This document shows, piece after piece, positions 25,697 through 32,445 of a stretch of DNA of 36,067 nucleotides. This stretch comes from an uncultured Alphaproteobacteria bacterium (GTDB lineage Bacteria; Pseudomonadota; Alphaproteobacteria; CADEGL01). The position numbers and the translations under genes are program-made. Below the pieces are notes generated by a model that was not told where the DNA came from, made no database searches, and was given only the letters and a program-made list of their open reading frames with translations. Location: the NCBI GenBank assembly GCA_902826885.1, contig CADEGL010000016.1, forward strand, positions 29,312 to 65,378, written 5' to 3'. Every line of letters starts with the position of its first letter. Position 1 is the stretch's first letter.

Positions 25697-26872
25697 TTAT
25701 GGGCGTTTTGTGAGCCGGCTGGCCAAGGCCCCGAGGGTGCCGCAAATGACGATGATCCCCGCCATGGGCAGCGCGCTGGCGTCGTGGATCGCACCCACCA
25801 ACATGGCCGCGACGGCGGCAAGCGCGAACTGCAACGTGCCGAGCAATGCCGCCGCCGACCCTGCCCGCTCGCCATGCGGGGCCATGGCCATCGCGCTGGC
25901 GTTCGGCAAGATCAGGCCGATACAGGCGATATAACCGAACAAAGCACCCGCCAAGCCGTAAAGACCGCCGGCGCCGGACAGCGCCAGGGCGGCCAGCAGC
26001 ACGCCGAACATCGTCTGCGCCAAATTGGCGGCCCGCAGGATGCGCCCCATCTCGAAGCGGCGCACAAGCCGCGCGTTGATCTGCGCGGCGATCACAAAGC
26101 CCAGCGCGTTCGCGCCGAAGAACCAGCCGTAATCCTCGGGGCTGACGCCATAGAGCTGGATGAATACGAAGGGCGAGCCAGCGATGTAGGCGAACATCCC
26201 GGCCATCGGAAAACCGCCGGTCAGCGCGTAACAGATGTAATCCCGGTGAACGAGCAGGCCGCCATAGCCGCGTAAGATCGCGCCGAGATGGAGCGGTTTG
26301 CGCGCCGCCGCGTGGTGCGATTCGGGCAGGCGTAACGCCATGGCCGCCAGGCAAAAGACACCGAAGAGCGCCAGTGCCCAGAAGATGGCGCGCCAGCCGA
26401 ACGCCGCCATGACGTAGCCGCCGATCAAAGGCGCCAGGATCGGCGCCACGCCCATCACCAGCATCAGAGCGGAGAAGACCCGCGCCATTTCCTTGGGCTC
26501 GAACAGGTCGCGCACCATGGCGCGCGAGCTGACGGCGCCCGCGCACGCGCCTACGGCCTGAATGAAGCGCAGCACGGCCAGCGCTTCGATCGAGGGCGCG
26601 AGGGCGCAGCCTGCCGAGGCCAGAATATAGATCGTCAGGCTGATATAGAGCGGCGGCTTGCGCCCAAAGCGGTCGAGGATGGGGCCGAAGAAGGTCTGCC
26701 CCAGCGCGAAACCCAGGAAGAACACCGCGAGCGTGAGTTGCACGCCCGCCGCATCGGTGGCGAAGGCGCTTTCCAGGGTGGGCAGCGCGGGCAGATACAT
26801 GTCGATCGACAGCGGCGCGAACGCGGTCAGCGCGCCGAGGACGACGATCAATTCAGTCCGTTTGACATTCAT
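25697..26872 (-). CDS. Bcr/CflA-type MFS multidrug exporter
   Basis: The 391-residue protein has about 12 transmembrane segments and the signature of the drug:H+ antiporter-1 group. Landmarks are LIVVLGALTAFAPLSIDMYLPALPTL at the N-terminus, LGFALGQTFFGPILDRFGRKPPL as motif A in loop 2-3, and RFIQAVGACAGAVSSRAMVRDLF as the Bcr/CflA-specific TM4 motif. Members export bicyclomycin, chloramphenicol, sulfonamides or metabolites such as cysteine. It lies 114 bp downstream of the CMD gene on the same strand and may be cotranscribed with it. The substrate is not inferable. Confidence 0.92.
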   Translation of the reverse strand: MNVKRTELIVVLGALTAFAPLSIDMYLPALPTLESAFATDAAGVQLTLAVFFLGFALGQTFFGPILDRFGRKPPLYISLTIYILASAGCALAPSIEALAVLRFIQAVGACAGAVSSRAMVRDLFEPKEMARVFSALMLVMGVAPILAPLIGGYVMAAFGWRAIFWALALFGVFCLAAMALRLPESHHAAARKPLHLGAILRGYGGLLVHRDYICYALTGGFPMAGMFAYIAGSPFVFIQLYGVSPEDYGWFFGANALGFVIAAQINARLVRRFEMGRILRAANLAQTMFGVLLAALALSGAGGLYGLAGALFGYIACIGLILPNASAMAMAPHGERAGSAAALLGTLQFALAAVAAMLVGAIHDASALPMAGIIVICGTLGALASRLTKRP

Positions 26873-26884
26873 GGTCGGAAAATC

Positions 26885-26925
26885 GCTCGGCCGGGGTTCG
26901 CGGGAAGGCTTACCACGGGCCGAGC
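26885..26925 (-). repeat. Inverted repeat in the leader of the Bcr/CflA gene
   Basis: GCTCGGCC (26885-26892) and GGCCGAGC (26918-26925) are perfect 8-bp arms around a 25-nt loop, within the 114-bp gap between the CMD stop and the exporter start. A 9-bp direct repeat CGGAAAATC flanks it (26876-26884 and 26936-26944). It could be a leader structure or a terminator for the CMD transcript. No T-run is present. Confidence 0.3.
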
Positions 26926-26986
26926 CGATTCCCGGCGGAAAATCACCTCACCCCGGCGCAACGATGCTTTCGAGAATTCGCATGGG

Positions 26987-27445
26987 TCACGCGGCGGCCT
27001 TGGCTTTCGTGACCGGCACCATGCGGAAGCTGATCGCGATCCGGTTCCATGCGTTGATGGCGATCACCGCGAAATTCAGGTCGGCCAACTCCTTTTCCGA
27101 GAAATGCTTGCGTGCCTCCTCGTAGACCTCGTCCGGCACCTGGCCGTCCTTAAGCAGCGTGACCGCCTCCGTCCATGCCATTCCCGCCCGCTCGCGCGCG
27201 GTGAAGATGGGCGCCTCGCGCCACGCGTGCAGAAGATGCATGCGCTCGTCCGTCTCGCCCATCTTGCGGGCGTCGCCCGTGTGCATGGCGATGCAGAACG
27301 CGCATCCGTTGATCTGCGATGTGCGGATCTTGACCAGTTCGATGAGCGAATGCTCCAGGCCGGATTTTTCCACGTAGTTCTGCAGGTCCCGTAGAGCCTG
27401 GTATCCCTCGGGCGCAGTCAGTTTGGCGTTCAGTCTGGCGTTCAC
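26987..27445 (-). CDS. Carboxymuconolactone decarboxylase / AhpD-like protein
   Basis: The 152-residue helical protein has the CMD/AhpD core with the redox pair C-x-x-C plus downstream histidine in NGCAFCIAMHT, about residues 47-57. That pattern points to an AhpD-like peroxidase or disulfide chemistry rather than gamma-carboxymuconolactone decarboxylation. The usual proton-relay helix (ELVKIRTSQ) is present. The start is a GTG with AGGAG 9 nt before it; a three-codon ATG-CCG-TGA frame overlaps it, which may help translational coupling. It sits 25 bp downstream of the cupin gene and faces away from the MocR regulator, so the three probably form one regulated unit. Confidence 0.88.
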   Translation of the reverse strand: MNARLNAKLTAPEGYQALRDLQNYVEKSGLEHSLIELVKIRTSQINGCAFCIAMHTGDARKMGETDERMHLLHAWREAPIFTARERAGMAWTEAVTLLKDGQVPDEVYEEARKHFSEKELADLNFAVIAINAWNRIAISFRMVPVTKAKAAA

Positions 27446-27470
27446 GGCATTTCTCCTCGGTTGATGGGCT

Positions 27471-27956
27471 TCAGTGATAGGTGGTCAGCACAGCACCCTC
27501 GTCGTGGACGATGACCGCCAGGGCTTGCGCAGACTCCGTCGCGCTCATGTTCTCGGCGAACAGATGGGTGATCCCCATGGGTTCGAAGAACGATTCGCCA
27601 GCCTTGTAGACAATGGGCGGGCCGCCCTGGAGCTGGGAGCGGATCGTCCCCGAAAGCACGCGCACGTGGACCGACCCGCCATGATGGTGCGCGGGCGACA
27701 ATCCACCCGGCGGGAAATCGACCAGCACGGTGGTGATCTTCTTGCCTGGCATGCCGGTCAGATCGTCCGACGATTGTGTCGTGACGGCCGGACGCGGGCG
27801 GCCTTCTTGTCCCTGCGCCGCTGCGAGGTGGGATGCGGGCATGGAATGGCCCGTCGGGCGCGATGGCGTGTTCATGGCGCCAATCCAGGCCAGCGCCGCG
27901 CTCGCGGCCAATGCACCAAACCACCCCCATTTGGCCAATCGGCTTCCGTCGACCAT
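27471..27956 (-). CDS. Membrane-anchored or exported cupin-domain protein
   Basis: The ATG at 27956 is preceded by GGGAGATCGGAG and yields 161 residues; upstream in-frame starts run toward the regulator. A hydrophobic N-terminal segment (WGWFGALAASAALAWIGAM) acts as a signal or anchor. A single cupin barrel follows, with motif 1 at about residues 95-112 (HHHGGSVHVRVLSG) supplying three metal-ligand histidines, and motif 2 reduced to GESFFEPMGITHLF. This is a cupin_2-type protein, possibly a metal-dependent dioxygenase or ligand-binding sensor in the periplasm. It leads the cupin-CMD pair. Function is not known. Confidence 0.78.
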   Translation of the reverse strand: MVDGSRLAKWGWFGALAASAALAWIGAMNTPSRPTGHSMPASHLAAAQGQEGRPRPAVTTQSSDDLTGMPGKKITTVLVDFPPGGLSPAHHHGGSVHVRVLSGTIRSQLQGGPPIVYKAGESFFEPMGITHLFAENMSATESAQALAVIVHDEGAVLTTYH

Positions 27957-27978
27957 CTCCGATCTCCCATGACAACTG

Positions 27979-28021
27979 GCCAAGAGATATGCGCCGGTTG
28001 CCATAGTCGATAGTGCCAAGA
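27979..28021. promoter_or_regulatory. Widely spaced direct repeats between cupin and MocR genes
   Basis: GCCAAGA occurs at 27979-27985 and 28015-28021, the same orientation and 36 bp apart start to start, inside the 85-bp divergent spacer. MocR regulators such as GabR bind pairs of short direct repeats separated by roughly three helical turns. These repeats are therefore a reasonable candidate operator for the adjacent MocR protein controlling both directions. Confidence 0.4.
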
Positions 28022-28041
28022 AATGTTTAAATGACTAGGCC

Positions 28042-29478
28042 ATGCGCGAATCGCGTTCTCTCTTCGCATTGACCCCGGACCCGGCCGGCAATCAGCCGGC
28101 CTACCGCCAGATCTATCAGCGCTTGAAGGACGCCATCTTGTCGGGCCGCCTCGCGCCCGGCGCACGCCTGCCCTCGGCGCGCGGCTTGGCGGCGGAGTTG
28201 CAACTCGCCCGTGGCACCGTCGAGGCGGCCTATCAGCTGCTTTCGAGTGAAGGCTATGCCGTGGGGCGCGGCCCGGCGGGGACGGTCGTTAATCCCTCCC
28301 TCAGCCCCCGGCCGTCCGGCATGCCCGTTCCGCGCACGCCCACCCTGCGCACCGGGCCGGGGATTCCCGGCCCCGAGGTCGAGACCGTGCCGCCCTTGTT
28401 CCGCATGGGGTTGCCGGCGCTGGACGCTTTCCCACGCAAGACATGGTCGCGTCTGGCCGCCCGCTGCGCGCGTTCGGTGTCGGCACCGGGCTTGGCTTAT
28501 CCGCATCCCTCGGGCCGGAGCACCCTGCGCCACGCCATCGCGGCGCACCTGAACGTCGCGCGCGGAATCGTCTGCGCCCCCGAACAGGTGTTCATCACCG
28601 CCGGCTATCAGGGCGCGCTGGGGCTCGTCACCCACCTCTTGTTGACGCCAGGCGACGCGGTGTGGCTCGAAGAGCCCGGCTATTTCTTCGCGCGCGACGC
28701 CTTCACGCTCGCGGGCGCCAAATTGGTCCCGGTTCCCGTGGACAAGGACGGCATTGACGTCGACGCCGGCCTGCGCCGGGCGAAAGGCGCGCGCTTCGCG
28801 GTGGTGACACCGTCGCACCAGTTCCCGACCGGCGCCGCGCTTTCGCTTTCACGCCGCCTCGCGCTGCTCAAATGGGCGGCCATGGAAGGCGCCTGGATCA
28901 TCGAGGACGATTACGACGGCGAGCTGCGCTACCGTGGCCGTCCCTTGCCCGCGCTGAAGAGCCTCGACAAGGCCGGGCGGGTCATCCACGCGGGTACCTT
29001 CAGCAAGGTCCTGTTCCCCGGCTTGCGCACCGGCTATCTGGTGGTGCCCGATTCGCTCGTGGAGCGCTTCGCGCGCGCGGCCGCCCTGCTTCACCCCGCG
29101 CCGTCCCATCTCGACCAGGCGACCATCGCCGCCTTCATGGCGGAGGGACACTTCGCGCGCCACATCAAGCGGATGCGCCAGCTCTATCAGTCGCGGCGGG
29201 ATGCGCTGGCCGAGGCGCTGGAGCGCACGCTCGGGGACACGCTGGTCACACAGCCGCCGGTCGGCGGCATGCATTTCTTGGCGCGACTGCCCACGGGTAC
29301 CGACGACAGCGCTCTCGCCGCACGCGCCGCCGCCCGGGGTCTGGCACCGGAACCCCTCTCGCGCAGCTTCGTCCAGCGTCCGGCCACATCCGGCCTTCTG
29401 CTCGGCTTCACCAACATTCCCGAAGACGCCGCCCTTGCCGCCGCGCGCCGGCTGAAGGGCGTCATAGAGCTTCGTTAA
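28042..29478 (+). CDS. MocR-family transcriptional regulator (GntR HTH fused to class I aminotransferase)
   Basis: This 478-residue protein joins a winged-helix GntR domain (about residues 15-85: YRQIYQRLKDAILSGRLAPGARLPSARGLAAELQLARGTVEAAYQLL) to a fold-type I aminotransferase domain (about 125-475). The PLP-binding lysine is K322 in GTFSKVLFPGLRTGYL, and the pyridine-N aspartate is in IIEDDYDGELRY. Such proteins sense amino acids, GABA, taurine or PLP itself through the aminotransferase part. It is divergent from the cupin-CMD pair, the usual arrangement for a MocR protein and its target. No pdxST genes lie nearby, so a PdxR role is not indicated. Its stop overlaps the dioxygenase stop (TTAA). 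Confidence 0.93.
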   Translation: MRESRSLFALTPDPAGNQPAYRQIYQRLKDAILSGRLAPGARLPSARGLAAELQLARGTVEAAYQLLSSEGYAVGRGPAGTVVNPSLSPRPSGMPVPRTPTLRTGPGIPGPEVETVPPLFRMGLPALDAFPRKTWSRLAARCARSVSAPGLAYPHPSGRSTLRHAIAAHLNVARGIVCAPEQVFITAGYQGALGLVTHLLLTPGDAVWLEEPGYFFARDAFTLAGAKLVPVPVDKDGIDVDAGLRRAKGARFAVVTPSHQFPTGAALSLSRRLALLKWAAMEGAWIIEDDYDGELRYRGRPLPALKSLDKAGRVIHAGTFSKVLFPGLRTGYLVVPDSLVERFARAAALLHPAPSHLDQATIAAFMAEGHFARHIKRMRQLYQSRRDALAEALERTLGDTLVTQPPVGGMHFLARLPTGTDDSALAARAAARGLAPEPLSRSFVQRPATSGLLLGFTNIPEDAALAAARRLKGVIELR

Positions 29479-30044
29479 GCGGCCGCGACGACGAAATCGA
29501 AGCCGCCCGAAGCGGCATCCGGCGATAGCGCGAGCAGAAGCTCCTTCCGGAACAGCCCATCGCGGACATTGCCCGGCTCACCGGGAAAATAGAGCTGCGT
29601 GGTCAACACGGGACCCGCGGCCGCCTGGACCTTGACGTGGAAATGGCGCGTGCGGCCGACATAGGGCGCGGGCGCGACCGTCTCGAAGCGGTAACGGCCG
29701 GCAGCATCGGTGTATTGGTGGCCGCGCAAACGATATCCGGCGTTGTCGTAACGCCCCTGCCCGTCCGCGTGCCAAAGATCGACCAGCGCGCCCTTCACCG
29801 GACGGCATGCGGAATCCAGCACCAGGCCCGCCAGCACGATTTTCGTCCCCGAAACGCCGGGGTCGAGCAACACCGAACGTTCCGGCGAATCGGGCCTGAA
29901 ATACGGCCCCTCGGTCAGATTCGGCGTGAACGCGCCCGGAGTGCAGGCGGGTGCTTGCGCGAAGGCGCGCGCGGAACCCAGCGCGGCGGCGGCCACGGCC
30001 GAGGTCAGCACCGTACGCCTGGTCAATCCACGCCCGCAGATCAC
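29475..30044 (-). CDS. Tat-exported intradiol dioxygenase-like protein
   Basis: A GTG at 30044, with GGGGA before it, gives 189 residues; the longer open frame upstream overlaps the isomerase gene and lacks homology. Residues 1-31 form a Tat leader (LTRRTVLTSAV, with R9/R10). The mature part is a compact intradiol fold with candidate iron ligands Y99 (GRYDN), Y128 (APYVGR), H134 and H136 (TRHFH). The spacing Y-G-R-T-R-H-x-H matches the exported intradiol group rather than cytoplasmic catechol 1,2-dioxygenases. The expected reaction is ortho ring cleavage of a catechol-like compound outside the cytoplasm. Substrate is unknown. Confidence 0.82.
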   Translation of the reverse strand: MICGRGLTRRTVLTSAVAAAALGSARAFAQAPACTPGAFTPNLTEGPYFRPDSPERSVLLDPGVSGTKIVLAGLVLDSACRPVKGALVDLWHADGQGRYDNAGYRLRGHQYTDAAGRYRFETVAPAPYVGRTRHFHVKVQAAAGPVLTTQLYFPGEPGNVRDGLFRKELLLALSPDAASGGFDFVVAAA

Positions 30045-30145
30045 GATGTCATGTTCCCCACAACTTAAAGGCGGATGACAATGCCCGTGCGCCGGTCTCC
30101 TCGAACGGATGGTGTGCCGCAAAGTTCCATCACGCCCTTCCCTAC

Positions 30146-30802
30146 CTACCGGCGCGGCTTGAGGCCGCGTTGTTTCATGCGCCAGACCAAGAGATCGATC
30201 CGGTCCTGGCCGAAGAACGGCTCGCCCGCGAACACCATGGTCGGGGTGCCCCAGTGGCCTGCCGCCTCCAACGCGCGTCCATTCTCCGCGATGATCGCGT
30301 CGCAACCGGCGGAATCGCGCGCCACGGCGCGATCGATCTCGGCCAGATCGAAGCCGGCCGCATCGAGCGCGCGTGCCAGGCGATCGCCCTTGTCCCAACC
30401 TCGCCCGTCCTCGTCAAAGATCAGGCGCGAGACCGCCCGGGCGAACGCGAGACCCCGGCCGCGCCGCGCCGCCTCCACGCCCAAGCGTGTCAGCCGGAAG
30501 ATATGGGGTTGCTCCGGCTTGGCCTTGCCCGTCGCCGGGTCCATGGCCACGGGATCGGGGTCGGCATCCGGCCCGATGAGGCCTTCGCCGAGATATTCCG
30601 CGACCCGCATCACATCGCGCTCGAAATAGGCGCCGTAGGGCTTCGGGAGCGAGGGCATGTAATCGGGATAGCGGAAGACGAGCGGCATCACCGGCCGCAA
30701 GGCGATGGTCACATCGTGCGTCTCGGCCAGCCGGACGAGACGCGGACCGGCCAGATAGCAGTACGGGCTGCGGAACGACCAGAACAGATCGACGTGAGGC
30801 AT
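30146..30802 (-). CDS. 2-hydroxychromene-2-carboxylate isomerase / DsbA-family (GST kappa) protein
   Basis: The 218-residue protein has the thioredoxin-plus-helical-insert fold of HCCA isomerase and GST kappa. The active-site serine region is FWSFRSPYCYL near the N-terminus, where DsbA would have CxxC. The C-terminal thioredoxin part ends with GHWGTPTMVFAGEPFFGQDRIDLL, very typical of the family. HCCA isomerase acts with glutathione in naphthalene-type degradation, but many relatives have other roles. I prefer the ATG at 30802, 10 nt after a GGGAGAGG site, over the in-frame GTG at 30811. It lies upstream of the dioxygenase on the same strand (101-bp gap), so both may handle one aromatic compound. 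Confidence 0.85.
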   Translation of the reverse strand: MPHVDLFWSFRSPYCYLAGPRLVRLAETHDVTIALRPVMPLVFRYPDYMPSLPKPYGAYFERDVMRVAEYLGEGLIGPDADPDPVAMDPATGKAKPEQPHIFRLTRLGVEAARRGRGLAFARAVSRLIFDEDGRGWDKGDRLARALDAAGFDLAEIDRAVARDSAGCDAIIAENGRALEAAGHWGTPTMVFAGEPFFGQDRIDLLVWRMKQRGLKPRR

Positions 30803-30830
30803 CGTCGTCACCTCTCCCTAGGCCGAAAAC

Positions 30831-30882
30831 AGTATAGCGCCCTTCGCTCCATCTCGTGGTCATTCGCATCCGACTGTATAAT
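30831..30882. promoter_or_regulatory. Divergent promoter region with two -10-like boxes
   Basis: The spacer between the isomerase and the small membrane gene holds an exact TATAAT at 30877-30882 facing right. A TATACT on the minus strand (30836-30831) faces left, placed to give a short leader for the isomerase. Neither has a convincing -35 at 17 bp. The strengths are uncertain. Confidence 0.35.
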
Positions 30883-30927
30883 CGGCGGCGCGGCGGTACC
30901 CGGCCGCTTCGTCCGAGGAGGGACGTT

Positions 30928-31266
30928 TTGGAAATCGCGATCGGAGTTGCCTTGGCCCTCGCCTTCATCGCGGGCTATGCCGTCGATGGCTTCAAAACCC
31001 GCCGGGGCTACCGCTGGTTCGTCGGCACGTTGGCCATCGAGGCGCTGGTCCTGGGTTTGTGCTGGCTCGGCATTCAGGCGCGCCCCGATTTCTCGTTCAT
31101 CGGCGACAGCGCGCCGCAATGGGTGCAAAGCGAAGAGGGCTTTCACGTCATCATGCTAGTGGCCGCTTTCGTCGGCGGCACGGCCATGCTGATGGTGGCC
31201 GCGACCTTGCGCGGGTCGGACGATAACCCGCGTCCGCCCGGCGACAAGACGCCGCGGCAAGGCTAG
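30928..31266 (+). CDS. Small membrane protein with three helices, TTG start
   Basis: The best start is TTG at 30928, five nucleotides after GAGGAGG, giving 112 residues; an earlier GTG at 30856 would add a basic, unlikely N-terminus. Three hydrophobic segments are visible: IAIGVALALAFIAGYAV, FVGTLAIEALVLGLCWLG and FHVIMLVAAFVGGTAMLMVAATL. A soluble loop (QARPDFSFIGDSAPQWVQSEEG) lies between the second and third, and a proline-rich tail follows. I do not recognise a family. It is 39 bp upstream of the cycloisomerase-like gene and probably cotranscribed. Confidence 0.65.
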   Translation: MEIAIGVALALAFIAGYAVDGFKTRRGYRWFVGTLAIEALVLGLCWLGIQARPDFSFIGDSAPQWVQSEEGFHVIMLVAAFVGGTAMLMVAATLRGSDDNPRPPGDKTPRQG

Positions 31267-31305
31267 GCTGCGCCCTTCTCTCTTCGACCCCAGGAGACAT
31301 TTCCG

Positions 31306-32442
31306 ATGACCAAGGCGTCCGCCGGACAGGTGCGCGTGACGGGGCTCGAAGCCCGGCTGATCGCGACCGGCATCAAGATGAAGCGCTCTCAAGGCATCGG
31401 CAGCGTGCAGGGCAAGGTGAAGCGCATCCTGCTGCGCCTCCGGACCGACGCGGGCGTCGAAGGCATCGGCGAGGCCGCGCCGTGGGAGGTGTTCTCCGGC
31501 ACCGCGGAAGCCGCGCTGGCGGCGCTCGATCTTTATTTGCGCCCCATCGTCGTCGGCGCCGATCCGCGCCGCATCCAGTCGATCATGGCGGCTTGCGACC
31601 GCGCGCTCTACGACAATTTCGAGGCCAAGGCCGCGGTCGAGATGGCGCTGTTCGACATCTGCGGCAAGCTGACCGGCCTGCCCGTCTCCGGCCTCCTGGG
31701 CGGCGCCGTGCGCGACCGCATCCCCATGAGTTTCTCCATCGCCAACCCGGACATCGACGCCGACGTAGCCATGGCCAAGCGCCTGCATGGCGAGGGCGTG
31801 CGCATCTTCAAGGTGAAAACGGGCTTCTCCGATCACGCCAACGACCTGCGGCGGCTGACCAAGCTGCGCAAGGAATTGCCGGACGATATCGACTTGCGCG
31901 TCGACTATAACCAGGGCCTGCAATCCTGGGACGCGTTGCCCAAGCTGCGCGAGATCGAGCAGTTCAAGCCGACCTTCATCGAACAGCCCGTGCCGCGCCC
32001 GCAGCTCGACGTGATGGCGGCGCTGACCGCCGCGCTCGATACGCCCATCATGGCCGACGAGGCCGTCTTCTCTCCCGCCGAGGCGCTGCGCCTGGTCGAG
32101 AAACGCGCGGCCGACATCGTCTCGGTCAAGCTGATGAAATCCGGCGGCATCCTGAACGCGCGCAAGATCAACGCGATCTGCGAGACGGCCGGCATCCCCT
32201 GCTATGGCGGCACGCTGTGGGAGGGCGGCGTGGCGCTGGCCGCCGGCACGCATTTCATCGCGGCCACGGCCAACATGTCGCTGGGCTGCGAGTTCTACAT
32301 GCCGAAATTCGTGCTGGAGGAAGACGTGCTGACCGAGATCGTGCCGATCGAGGACGGCCACGTCATCGTCCCGAAAGGGCCTGGCCTCGGCGTCACGCTG
32401 AACGAAGACGCGGTCGAGCGGCTGACGGTCGAGAAGCGCTAA
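31306..32442 (+). CDS. Muconate cycloisomerase / mandelate racemase superfamily enzyme (MLE subgroup)
   Basis: The 378-residue enolase-superfamily enzyme has a capping domain (about residues 1-130) and a TIM-barrel. The K-x-K general base is IFKVKTGF. The three Mg ligands appear in RVDYNQGL, FIEQPVP and MADEAVF, and the second lysine lies in VSVKLMKSGG. The two-lysine arrangement is that of the MLE subgroup (muconate or chloromuconate cycloisomerase, o-succinylbenzoate synthase, dipeptide epimerase). The nearby intradiol dioxygenase makes a muconate-type substrate attractive, but that enzyme is exported while this one is cytoplasmic. A dipeptide epimerase or N-succinylamino-acid racemase remains possible. 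No other cat genes are in the window. Confidence 0.87.
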   Translation: MTKASAGQVRVTGLEARLIATGIKMKRSQGIGSVQGKVKRILLRLRTDAGVEGIGEAAPWEVFSGTAEAALAALDLYLRPIVVGADPRRIQSIMAACDRALYDNFEAKAAVEMALFDICGKLTGLPVSGLLGGAVRDRIPMSFSIANPDIDADVAMAKRLHGEGVRIFKVKTGFSDHANDLRRLTKLRKELPDDIDLRVDYNQGLQSWDALPKLREIEQFKPTFIEQPVPRPQLDVMAALTAALDTPIMADEAVFSPAEALRLVEKRAADIVSVKLMKSGGILNARKINAICETAGIPCYGGTLWEGGVALAAGTHFIAATANMSLGCEFYMPKFVLEEDVLTEIVPIEDGHVIVPKGPGLGVTLNEDAVERLTVEKR

Positions 32443-32445
32443 AGC

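Noticed and set aside
30045-30398. 5' extension of the intradiol dioxygenase frame into the isomerase gene
   Set aside because: The added residues lack any fold-like pattern, and the GTG at 30044 gives a Tat leader directly.
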